DNA of 29,798 nucleotides, from positions 1 through 29,798 of the forward strand of contig JAUCBJ010001445.1 in assembly GCA_032718475.1 (NCBI GenBank). The letters are read 5' to 3'. This DNA is from Nemertoderma westbladi (taxonomy: Eukaryota > Xenacoelomorpha > Nemertodermatida > Nemertodermatidae). Below are positions 1 to 10,284 of the stretch, one piece after another. The notes under the pieces were generated by a model. The model saw nothing but the letters and a program-made list of their open reading frames with translations, ran no database searches and had not been told where the DNA came from. Within the stretch, counting starts at the first letter, position 1, and every line of letters starts with the position of its first letter. Position numbers and translations under genes: made by a program.

Positions 1-765
1 CTCCACCCCTCTGCCTCAAACTATATCAAGCGGCGACGGGGACACTTCTACTGAATGTAGTGTTAATTCGTATGAGGATGAGGCTAATTCAACACTTAGT
101 GACGCCTACTACAATGTCTGTGATACCGCCTCCAATTACATCAATGCCTGTGACGCTTCTGACACTGTATCTGGAACTGGACTCGCCTCCAATGTCTGTG
201 ACAAACACTGTGGCACCGTCTGTGACGTCACTGTTTACAATGACACCTCAACTTTCTCGGGTGTTCAGATCCCGGAATTAAACCCAAACACGAAGCTTTT
301 TCGGTATTCCGAAAGTCATTATGACAGTTGTCATGATGACGTTGACAGTGTTCTACTTGGGGCTGGTATCTACGACAGTCGGTCGTCGACACCGTTGTCT
401 ATGAGTCCGGACGATATCGATAAATGTCCATTTCTTAGATTTAAAGCTGATAATGAGAATTTTGTGGAGGTTGACGACGGTCCTCGTGAAGATGTAGTTG
501 ATTTATTAGCTAGTATCGAAGATAACAATTCCCAAGATACTTTGGAAAATTTTAGCAAGGGTTTAGAGGATCTCAACAGAGCGGCTGATTTAACGTATTT
601 ATATATGGCCGGGATGCGCTCATTCGATGGAAGTAAATATTCGTCGGTAGACGGTAACGATGTGAAATCTTTTAGTTGCTACTACGTTGGCTGCGATAAA
701 GTTTACAGCAAATCCTCTCATCTGAAAGCTCATCTTCGCAGACACACCGGGGAAAAACCATATAT
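1..765 (+). CDS. KLF15: KLF15-like transcription factor, exon ending in zinc finger 1 (5' partial)
   Basis: The frame is open from base 2 to 765, so the window starts inside the coding exon and the true start lies upstream. It gives about 254 residues. The first part is acidic and rich in Ser, Thr, Asp and Cys, as expected of an activation or regulatory region; a short [13 protein letters not shown] stretch stands out near 401-439. The exon ends with the first C2H2 finger (C-x4-C-x12-H-x3-H, helix KSSHLKAH) and its HTGEKPY linker. The coding sequence stops after two bases of the next codon, at a strong donor (GTAAGT at 766). Joining to 8252 restores the frame and gives three consecutive KLF fingers. 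KLF proteins are nuclear factors that bind GC or CACCC boxes. Fingers 2 and 3 ([22 protein letters not shown], linker HNGMKPH) resemble KLF15 more than the KLF9/13 or KLF10/11 groups, judged from memory of the family. The KLF family call is firm; the subgroup is likely. Confidence 0.88.
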
Positions 766-834
766 GTAAGTCAACTAGACGGCACTAAGCTTGTGTGACC
801 ATTTTCGAACATTGATTTTTTGTGATTTTAAGCG

Positions 835-1725
835 ATTTTTTCTAGGCACTAATGTGTTATAGGTACACCCCCACTCAAATTTTTTTTACTAGCTAGTTTT
901 CGCCATTTACTTTTATGAACATGTTCTAGAACATGTTAGCTATTAAAAAAAATATATATATATGTTCTAGAAAAAATATTTTTTGTTCTAGAACAATTTA
1001 AAAAAAAATTAAAAAAATTTATGTAGGCCTACTATTTTTATTTTTTAATAATGTTCTAGAACATGTTAGCTATTCAGAACTAGAAAAAAAAGTTCTAGAA
1101 CAAATAGTTTTTGTTCTAGAACAGTTCAAAAAATATAAAATTTTTTTTTTTCATTTTATTTAGAATTTGTTTCATATAATTTTTAATCGTTGCTGGCAGG
1201 ATGGGTTTTTTTTTTGGGGGGGGGGGGGGGGTTAGCTAGTATTGTTTTAATAGCTAATTAAAATTTAAAAATTCACTGTATTGAGGTCATTATTATTCAG
1301 AAATTAATGATATGCTTAGAATACGTATTCTGTATAATATTTATTATTTAGCAGACAGCGGGTAATATTTTCTGATCAAATCCAACAGAGCAGAAAATGG
1401 GTTTTCTTTGTGTAGAAGCTTCCAACGAAACTCAGCTAGTTGTTGGGCGAAAGTCAAATCTTAGCTGTAGAAATTCGAATATTCTAGAAAATTCAATTTC
1501 CTTGACATCAAATAAAAAAATACTAACAAAAATTATAATTTGTAAGCTTTTTTTTTAATTTGTTCTAGAACCAAAAATATTTGTTCTAGAACATTTTATT
1601 ATTTTTTTTTTCAAATGTATCTCATGTTCTAGAACATTTTCATAAAAAGAAATAGCAAAAATTAGCTAGTAAAAAAATTTGAGGGGGGGGCTGTACCTAT
1701 AACACACTAGTACCTTTTTCTATTG
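835..1725. mobile_element. Foldback/MITE-like element with TTCTAGAA palindromes
   Basis: The left arm (about 846-950) and right arm (about 1610-1712) are reverse complements: GTGTTATAGGTAC at 855 mirrors GTACCTATAACACAC near 1692, and ACTAGCTAG mirrors TAGCTAGT. Inner parts of the arms carry repeated GTTCTAGAAC palindromes. A run of about 17 G lies in the middle near 1215. There is no coding capacity, so this is a non-autonomous element. Exact ends and target duplication are not clear. Confidence 0.8.
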
Positions 1726-1894
1726 GTGAATGTTCTAGAACCTTAAGTATGTATTTTTTTAATGGTAGCTAGAGTTTTTTTACTCACAAGTATTCTTGAA
1801 AATGAAAACAAAATTGAAAATAATAATATAGGCATAAACTGTCACCTGTTATAATATCAGTGGTCATTAATATATTCTGAAACAGTCCTGAAAG

Positions 1895-2640
1895 AGTCCA
1901 CATGAAATGAAAACTAATAAGTTGGTGCCAGTTCGCAAGAAGGACAACCTAACACTCTATGGTTCTTTTCGGGGAATCTCATTGATCTCGATTACTGCAA
2001 AGCTATACAATAGAATTCTATTAATCGCATCAGGGATCCCATTGAGAGACTGCGCCGTGGAAATCAGAATGGGTTCCGTAAATGGGGTGAGGCCATGGTG
2101 CCCATTTTGGAACTTAGAAGTATAATTGAATAGTTATCAAAAAAGAAAGACAGGCATCTGACTGTTATCTTGGTAACAGTTCCGTATAGAACTGCATTTT
2201 TATAACATAAATCATTGTTACCATGGCTACAGTGAAGAGTTCTAGAACAAAAACTATATAATATACACTATTCTAGAATAAAAATAAAATAAATAAAATT
2301 ATTGTTCTAGATCATATAGCTGGTAATTTTTTAAATTTAAAATAGCTAGTAATTAAAACAAATTTATTTATTTATATTATTATTAAAAAATTTATCTACC
2401 GGTACCAAATTGTATTATTTGTAAAATTTACTAGCTATTTTAAAATAAAAAAAAACTAGCTATATGTTCTAGAACATTATATTTTTTATTTTATTTATGT
2501 TCTAGAATAGTATATAATAACTTTTCTATAGTTCTAGAACTCTTCAATGTTGCCATAGTAACCATGACATGTTTTAAAAATGCAGTTCTATACGGAACTC
2601 TAGCCGTTATCTTTGTTGACTTCTTAAAGGCTCGCAGAGA
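1895..2640 (+). pseudogene. Non-LTR retrotransposon reverse-transcriptase relic, split by a foldback insertion
   Basis: Translation of 1907-2030 gives KTNKLVPVRKKDNL and RGISLISITAKLYNRILL, the start of a LINE reverse-transcriptase domain. A one-base shift near 2024-2030 leads to NRIRDPIERLRRGNQNGFRK, then ILELRSIIE, an in-frame stop, and KKDRHLTVI. After the inserted element the match resumes at 2614 with FVDFLKA, the region of the first catalytic Asp of the palm. The relic therefore carries a frameshift, a stop and an 434-bp insertion and is dead. The clade (CR1, RTE or L2-like) cannot be settled from this piece. Its downstream end runs straight into the 17-bp minisatellite. Confidence 0.85.
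2172..2605. mobile_element. Foldback MITE with 8-bp target duplication
   Basis: This is a 434-bp near-perfect inverted repeat. AGTTCCGTATAGAACTGCAT near 2178 mirrors ATGCAGTTCTATACGGAACT near 2580, with the centre at the palindrome TACCGGTACC near 2398. GTTATCTT flanks both sides (2164-2171 and 2606-2613), an 8-bp target duplication as made by hAT-type transposases. Removing the element and one duplicate rejoins the host reverse-transcriptase frame (HLTVIFVDF). It shares GTTCTAGAAC and AGCTAGTAA motifs with the 835-1725 element, so they may be one family. Confidence 0.9.
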
Positions 2641-5600
2641 TTCTCGCAAGCTAAGAATACTGGCAGGCTAAGAATACTCGCAGGCTAAGAATACTCCAAG
2701 CTAAGAATACTCGCAGGCTAAGAATACTCGCAGGCTAAGAATACTCGTAGACTAAGAATACTCGCAGGCTAAGAATACTCGCAGGCTAAGAATACTCGCA
2801 GGCTAAGAATTCTCACAGGCCAAGAATGCTCATAAGGCTAAGAATGCTCGCAGGCTAAGAATACTCGCAGGCTAAGAATACTCCAAGCTAAGAATACTCG
2901 CAGGCTAAGAATGCTCGCAGGCTAAGAATGCTCGCAGGCTAAGAATACTCCAAGCTAAGAATACTCGCAAGCTAAGAATACTCGCAAGCTAAGAATGCTC
3001 GCAAGCTAAGAATACTGGCAGGCTAAGAATACTCGCAGGCTAAGAATACTCCAAGCTAAGAATACTCGCAGGCTAAGAATACTCGTAGACTAAGAATACT
3101 CGCAGGCTAAGAATACTCGCAGGCTAAGAATACTCGTAGACTAAGAATACTCGCAGGCTAAGAATACTCGCAAGCTAAGAATACTCGCAGGCTAAGAATG
3201 CTCGCAGGCTAAGAATGCTCGCAGGCTAAGAATACTCCAAGCTAAGAATACTCGCAAGCTAAGAATACTCGCAAGCTAAGAATGCTCGCAAGCTAAGAAT
3301 ACTGCGCAGGCTAAGAATACTCGCAGGCTAAGAATACTCCAAGCTAAGAATACTCGCAGGCTAAGAATACTCGCAGGCTAATAATGCTCGCAGGCTAAGA
3401 ATACTCGCAAGCTAAGAATACTCGCAGGCTAAGAATACTCGCAAGCTGAGAATACTCGCAGACTAAGAATACTCGCAGGCTAAGAATTCTCACAGGCCAA
3501 GAATGCTCACAGGCTAAGAATGCTCGCAGGCTAAGAATACTCCAAGCTAAGAATACTCGCAAGCTAAGAATACTCGCAAGCTAAGAATGCTCGAAAGCTA
3601 AGAATACTGGCAGGCTAAGAATACTCGCAGGCTAAGAATACTCCAAGCTAAGAATACTCGCAGGCTAAGAATACTCGCAGGCTAATAATGCTCGCAGGCT
3701 AAGAATACTCGCAAGCTAAGAATACTCGTTGACTAAGAATACTCGCAGGCTAAGAATACTCGCAAGCTAAGAATACTCGCAGACTAAGAATACTCGCAGG
3801 CTAAGAATTCTCACAGGCCAAGAATGCTCATAAGGCTAAGAATGCTCGCAGGCTAAGAATACTCGCAGGCTAAGAATACTCCAAGCTAAGAATACTCGCA
3901 GGCTAAGAATGCTCGCAGGCTAAGAATTCTCACAGGCCAAGAATGCTCACAGGCTAAGAATGCTTGCAGGCTAAGAATACTCGCAGGCTAAGAATACCCC
4001 AAGCTAAGAATACTCGCAGGCTAAGAATACTCGCAGGCTAAGAATACTCGCAGACTAAGAATACTCGCAGGCTAAGCATTCTCACAGGCCAAGAATGCTC
4101 ACAGGCTAAGAATGCTCGCAGGCTAAGAATACTAGCAGGCTAAGAATACTCGCAAGCTGAGAATACTCGCAGACTAAGAATACTCGCAGGCTAAGAATTC
4201 TCACAGGCCAAGAATGCTCACAGGCTAAGAATACTCGCAGGCTAAGAATACTCGCAGGCTAAGAATACTCCAAGCTAAGAATACTCGCAGGCTAAGAATG
4301 CTCGCAGGCTAAGAATACTCGCAAGCTAAGAATACTCGCAGGCTAAGCATTCTCACAGGCCAAGAATGCTCGCAAGCTAAGAATGCTCACAGGCTAAGAA
4401 TTCTCGCAGCCTAAGAATACTCGCAGGCTAAGAATACTCGCAGACTAAGAGTACTCCAAGCTAAGAATACTCGCAGGCTAAGAATACTCTTGGGGTAAGA
4501 ATACTCGCAGGCTAAGAATACTCGCAGGCTAAGAATTCTCACAGGCCAAGAATGCTCGCAGGCTAAGAATGCTCGCAGGCTAAGAATACTCGCAGGCTAA
4601 GAATACTCCAAGCTAATAATACTCGCAGGCTAAGAATACTTGCAAGCTAAAAATTATCGCAGGCTAAGAATACTCGCAAGCTAAGAATACTCCCAGACTA
4701 AGAATACTCGCAGGCTAAGAATTCTCACAGGCCAAGAATACTCGCAGGCTAAGAATGCTCGCAGGCTAAGAATACTCCAAGCTAAGAATACTCGCAGGCT
4801 AAGAATACTCGCAGACTAAGAATACTCGCAGGCTAAGAATTCTCACAAGCCAGGAATGCTCGCAGGCTAAGAATGCTCGCAGACTAAGAATACCCGCAGG
4901 CTAAGAATACTCGCGATCTAAGAATACTCGCAGGCTAAGAATACTCGCAGGCTAAGAATACTCGCAAGCTAAGAATACTCGCAGGCTAAGAATACTCCAA
5001 TCTAAGAATACTCGCCGGCTAAGAATACTCACAGGCTAAGAATACTCGCAGGCTAAGAGTACTCGCAGGCTAAGAATACTAACAAACTAAGAATACTAGC
5101 AGGCTTAAGAATACTAGCAGGCTAAGAATACTCGCAGGCTAAGAATACTCCAAGCTAAGAATACTCGCGTGATTAGAATACTTGCAGGGTAAGAATACTC
5201 CAAGCTAAGAATACTCGCAGGCTAAGAATACTCACGGGCTAAGAATACTCGCACGCTAAGAATACTCCAAGCTAAGAATACTCGCAGGCTAAGAATACTC
5301 GCAGACTAAGAATACTCGCAGGCTAAGAATTCTCACAAGCCAGGAATGCTCGCAGGCTAAGAATGCTCGCAGACTAAGAATACCCGCAGGCTAAGAATAC
5401 TCGCGATCTAAGAATACTCGCAGGCTAAGAATACTCGCAGGCTAAGAATACTCGCAGGCTAAGAATACTCGCAGGCTAAGAATACTCGCAGGCTAAGAAT
5501 ACTCGCAGGCTAAGAATACTCCAATCTAAGAATACTCGCCGGCTAAGAATACTCACAGGCTAAGAATACTCGCAGGCTAAGAGTACTCGCAGGCTAAGAA

Positions 5601-8150
5601 TACTAACAAACTAAGAATACTAGCAGGCTTAAGAATACTAGCAGGCTAAGAATACTCGCAGGTTAAGAATACTCCAAGCTAAGAATACTCGCGTGATTAG
5701 AATACTTGCAGGGTAAGAATACTCCAAGCTAAGAATACTCGCAGGCTAAGAATACTCACGGGCTAAGAATACTCGCACGCTAAGAATACTCCAAGCTAAG
5801 AATACTCGCAGGCTAAGAAAACTCACAGGCTAAGAATACTCCAAGCTAAGAATATTCGCAGGCTAAGAATACTCCAAGCTAAGAATACTCGCGGGATAAG
5901 AATACTCCAAGCTAAGAATACTCGCAGGCTAAGAATACTAACAAACTAAGAATACTAGCAGGCTTAAGAATACTAGCAGGCTAAGAATACTCGCAGGCTA
6001 AGAATACTCCAAGCTAAGAATACTCGCGTGATTAGAATACTTGCAGGGTAAGAATACTCCAAGCTAAGAATACTCGCAGGCTAAGAATACTCACGGGCTA
6101 AGAATACTCGCACGCTAAGAATACTCCAAGCTAAGAATACTCGCAGGCTAAGAAAACTCACAGGCTAAGAATACTCCAAGCTAAGAATATTCGCAGGCTA
6201 AGAATACTCCAAGCTAAGAATACTCGCAGGCTAAGAATACTCGCAGGTTAAGAATACTCCAAGCTAAGAATACTCGCAGGCTAAGAATACTCGCAGGTTA
6301 AGAATACTCCAAGCTAAGAATACTCGCAGGCTAAGAATACTCCAAGCTAAGAATACTCGCAGGCTAAGAATACTCGCAGGTTAAGAATACTCCAAGCTAA
6401 GAATACTCGCAGGCTAAGAATACTCGCGTGATATAAGAATACTCGCAGGCTAAGAATACTCGAAGGCTAAGAATACTCGCAGGCTAAGAATACTCGCAGG
6501 CCAAGAATGTTCGCAGGCAAAGAATGCTCACAGGCTAAGAAAACTCGCGGGATAAGAATACTCGCAGGCTAAGAATACTCGCAGGTTAAGAATACTCCAA
6601 GCTAAGAATACTCGCAGGCTAAGAATACTCGCGTGATATAAGAATACTCGCAGGCTAAGAATACTCGAAGGCTAAGAATACTCGCAGGCTAAGAATACTC
6701 GCAGGCCAAGAATGTTCGCAGGCAAAGAATGCTCACAGGCTAAGAAAACTCGCGGGATAAGAATACTCGCAGGCTAAGAATACTCGCAGGCTAAGAATAC
6801 TCGCCGGCTAAGAGTAATCGCAGGCTAAGAATTCTCGAAAGCTAAGAATACTCGCAGGCTAAGAATACTCGCAGGCTAAGAAATACTCGCGGGATAAGAA
6901 TACTCACAGGCTAAGAATACTCGCAGGCTAAGAATACTCGCCGCCTAAGAGTACTCGCAGGCTAAGAATACTCGCAAGCTAAGAATACTCGCAGGCTAAG
7001 AATACTTGCAGGCTAAGGATACTCCAAGCTAAGAATACTCGCGGGATAAGAATACTCGCAGGCTAAGAATACTCGCAGGCTAAGAATACTCGCAGGCTAA
7101 GAATACTCGCCGGCTAAGAGTACTAACAGGCTAAGAATACTAGCAAGTTAATAATACTCGCAGGCTAAGAATACTCGCAGGCTAAGAATACTCGCAGGCT
7201 AAGAATACTCCAAGCTAAGAATACTCGCAGACTAAGAATACTCGCAGGCTAAGTATACTCCAAGCTAAGAATACTCTCAGGCTAAGAATACTCGCGGGAT
7301 AAGAATACTCCAAGCTAAGAATACTCGCGGGATAGGAATACTCGCAGGCTAAGAATACTCACAGGCTAAGAATACTCGCACGCTAAGAATACTCTAAGCT
7401 AAGAATACTCGCAGGCTAAGAAAACTCGCGGGATAAGAATACCTCAAGCTAAGAATACTCGCAGGCTAAGAATACTCACAAGCTAAGAATACTCGCAGGC
7501 TAAGAATACCCCAAGCTAAGAATACTCGCAGGCTAAGAATACTCCAAGCTAAGAATACTCGCAGGCTAAGAATACTCCAAGCTAAGAATACTCGCAGGCT
7601 AAGAATACCCCAAGCTAAGAATACTCGCAGGCTAAGAATACTCCAAGCTAAGAATACTCGCAGGCTAAGAATACTCGCAGGCTAAGAATACTCCAAGCTA
7701 AGAATACTCACGGTCTACGAATACTCGCAGGCTAAGAGTACTTGCAGGCTAAGAATACTAACAAACTAAGAATACTAGCAGGCTTAAGAATACTAGCAGG
7801 CTAACAATACTCGCAGGCTAAGAATACTAGCGGGCTAAGAATATTCACAGGCTAGGAATATTCTCAGGCTAAGAATACTCAAGGGCTATGAATATTCTCA
7901 GGCTATGAATACTAGCGGGCTAAGAATACTCAAGGGCTATGAATATTCTCAGGCTATGAATACTAGCGGGCTAAGAATACTAGGACTAACGGGCTAAGAA
8001 TACTAGGACTAACGGGCTAGGAATACTAACGGGTTAGGAATACTCGAAGGCTAAGATTACTCATGGGCTAAGAATACTCAAGGGTAAGAATACTTACCGG
8101 CTAAGTATACTCACGGGCTAAGAATACTCACAGGCTAAGAATACTCGCGG
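2631..8150 (+). repeat. Giant 17-bp minisatellite, about 5.5 kb
   Basis: More than 300 head-to-tail copies of CTAAGAATACTCGCAGG (17 bp), interspersed with a 16-bp form CTAAGAATACTCCAAG and variants (CTCACAGGC, CTCGCGGGATAAG, ACTAACAAACTAAG). Higher-order structure is visible. A block starting at 4811 recurs at 5301; a block with ACTAACAAACTAAG recurs near 5070, 5600 and 5937; a block with GCGTGATATAAG recurs at 6426 and 6631 (205 bp apart); one with CTCATAAGG recurs about 1 kb apart (2829 and 3827). Units decay toward the 3' edge (7830-8150). There is no long open frame. Confidence 0.97.
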
Positions 8151-8251
8151 GCTAAAAATTAATTTAATTTCAAAAATTAAATTAATCAAATTTAATTTCG
8201 ATTAGCTGCGATTTCCTATTGAATAATAATAATTGAAACATTTTATTGCAG

Positions 8252-9083
8252 ATGTACTTGGGAAGATTGTAAGTGGAGGTTTTCTCGCTCTGATGAGTTA
8301 TCCAGACACCTCAGATCCCACAACGGAATGAAACCGCATGCATGTCCGACTTGCGGAAAACGATTCGCTAGGTCGGACCACCTGAAGAAGCATCTCAAGA
8401 TGCACGACGCAGACCGGCGTCCGCGAGCGAGTAAGCGATCGGGTTCCAAAAGTAGCAGACCGGTCGCAAAGGAACCCAAACTGCGAGTCCAGAGCGACGA
8501 GCCACAGTCTGGAGCACTTGAGAGTGCGCCACAGTCAGGGGGATTTCTTGATAGTGCACTACAGTCTGGGGGATTAATTGAGAGTGCGCCACAGTCTGGT
8601 GGATTCCTTGAGAGTACGCCACAGTCTGGGGGATTTCTTGAGAGTGCACTACAGTCTGGGGGATTCCTTGAGAGTGCTCCACAATCTGATAACTTCCTTG
8701 AGAGTGCGCCACAGTCTGGGGGATTACTTGAGAGTGCGCCACAGTCAGGGGGATTTCTTGAGTGTGCACTACAGTCTGTGGGATTACTTGAGGGTGCGCC
8801 ACAGTCTGCGGGATTCCTTGAGAGTGCGGAACAGTCTGAGGGATTTTTTGAGAGTGCGCCACAGTCTGGGGAATTCCTTGAGAGTGCGCCACAGTCTGGA
8901 GGATTATTCGTTACAGCGCCTGAATCATGTGATGCATGTATGTCTACGCTACAGTCTGGTCGATTTTTCGCTACTGCGCCACAATCTGGGGATGCCTGTA
9001 AGTCTACGCTACAGTCTGGTGGATTCTTCGCTACCGCGCCACAGTCTAGGGATCGACCGCGCCACAAACCTAGGAATTCATAA
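8252..9083 (+). CDS. KLF15: KLF15-like transcription factor, last coding exon with fingers 2-3 and repeat tail
   Basis: The exon begins after a TTGCAG acceptor and ends at TAA 9081-9083, giving 277 codons after the split Ile codon. Finger 2 (CTWEDC...[12 protein letters not shown]) and finger 3 (CPTC...[12 protein letters not shown]) complete the KLF DNA-binding domain. A basic stretch follows (8401-8475, rich in Arg, Lys and Ser), which could help nuclear localisation. The rest, about 180 residues, is a decapeptide repeat of the type [10 protein letters not shown], roughly 18 units, encoded by a 30-bp minisatellite. KLF15 proteins I know end soon after finger 3, so this long low-complexity tail is unusual. 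The last units drift to [15 protein letters not shown] and the end is basic. An alternative is that the tail is translated only because the repeat lacks stops; the frame has stayed open over all units. Confidence 0.88.
8502..9050 (+). repeat. 30-bp coding minisatellite (decapeptide repeat)
   Basis: About 18 units of 30 bp, the first being 27 bp, each beginning near CCACAGTCTGGGGGATT. The unit is a multiple of three, so each copy adds ten residues without changing frame. Variants alternate CGCCACAG (Ala-Pro-Gln) and CACTACAG (Ala-Leu-Gln). The other strand and another forward frame are also open across much of the array; these are by-products of the repeat. Confidence 0.93.
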
Positions 9084-9160
9084 TGACTACACCACATTCC
9101 GAGGGTGAAGAGAGGTATGTACCTCGAACAAGGAAATATCGTCTTATGTTGTAACAGAGT

Positions 9161-9246
9161 GCTGGCTGCTACCTGTGCGCCACAGTGTGCAGCTGCTACC
9201 TGTGCGCCACAGTGTGCAGCTGCTACCTGTGCGCCACAGTGTGCAC
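9161..9246 (+). repeat. 27-bp x3 minisatellite just downstream of the KLF stop
   Basis: Three near-identical 27-bp units containing CTACCTGTGCGCCACAGTGT, 80-160 bp past the stop codon and probably in the 3' untranslated region. The core GTGCGCCACAGT is shared with the 30-bp coding array, so the two arrays may have a common origin. The 63-codon open frame here lacks family features and I do not call it a gene. Confidence 0.8.
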
Positions 9247-10284
9247 ATGTGCTTATTAATGTTCACTTAGTTGTTTTAATTACCAACGATTGTTAGTTAG
9301 TTCCAAGTTTAGCTATTGGAATGTATAATTATTTTTACTGTTTTTCTCCCCAAAAGTACCGTACATCACGTCTGCTCTCGTTTTTTATTTTAGCATTACA
9401 ATTTAACTGTTAAATATACAATATATTAAATATATATTATATATATTAAATATTAATATTATTATTATTATATTAAATATATATTATATATATATTAAAT
9501 ATATTCTTGATAAAAAGAATACATTTCAAAAATTTGAATTGTACGAAATTATTGGCTGAATTCTATGAAATAGGCGAAACTACCCGCCGTGGTTTTTTTG
9601 TTATAACTCTGAAACAAACGCAGTTCGGAATCTGAAATTTTTGACTTTTCCTAAAAATTAATTTTCTTCCTAATACTAAAGCGGTTTTCGAAAATATTTG
9701 AAAGTTTTCGAGTTATAGCACCATTTTTAAGCCTACTTTTGGCACTTTTTTTGAGACGTTTTTGGAAAATTACATTTCATAAAATATGATTTGAAACGTC
9801 TCTATTTTTTATTTACATCGGTTTTTTGGTGTTTGCCATTAGATGGAATTCATATAAATTAATATAAAAATTTCAAACTTGTTATTTTCGGCGGGTGCCA
9901 AATTTCGGTGGCCTGTACTGCACTTCATTGTCCTCAAATTGTCAGCAATTTTTCGGACAATAAAGGGGATATTTTAAAGAATTAATTATTAAATAAAATT
10001 CCAACAATATGATTAGTATATTGCAATATTTCTATTTTTATGCAAACGACGGTTTATGGGCACTTTTGGTGTGAACTGTTTAGTACAGTATTAAGGTGAA
10101 ACATGTGGAACACATTATGAATTCAATAGTTGCAATTTTGTATATATCAATTTATTTATTATGTATTATATTTTTCTAATAACGTTCATGTGCTTTTGGT
10201 TAAACATCATTATTAGGTTTAAATTGACCTGTACGTAGTTCGAATAAATATTGTCACTACGTATAATAGAGCCTACTGTGTATA
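9247..10284. other. Downstream flank of the KLF gene, no gene seen
   Basis: AT-rich, with a TA-rich low-complexity patch at about 9412-9505. I see no convincing coding sequence. The stretch 9580-9930 has the T-rich style of the palindromic elements elsewhere in the window, but I found no clear arms. Confidence 0.5.

Larger units (their letters stand above)
766..8251 (+). other. 7,486-bp intron of the KLF15-like gene
   Basis: The donor is GTAAGT right after codon position 2, and the acceptor is TTTTATTGCAG ending at 8251. Splicing joins AT to A, making an Ile codon, and continues into CTWEDC of zinc finger 2. The join rebuilds the finger 1-linker-finger 2 spacing exactly. The intron is almost wholly repeats: a foldback element (835-1725), a LINE relic (1895-2640) interrupted by a second foldback (2172-2605), and a 17-bp minisatellite (2631-8150). 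I see no other gene in it. Confidence 0.9.

Noticed and set aside
2631-8150. CRISPR-like array
   Set aside because: Repeats are directly abutting with no unique spacers, and the genome is animal.
8243-9097. 284-codon open frame on the minus strand over the KLF exon
   Set aside because: It is the reverse of the 30-bp repeat, which lacks stops; the plus strand has the zinc fingers and splice acceptor.
9105-9296. 63-codon frame after the KLF gene
   Set aside because: It is largely the 27-bp triplicate and lies in the probable 3' untranslated region.
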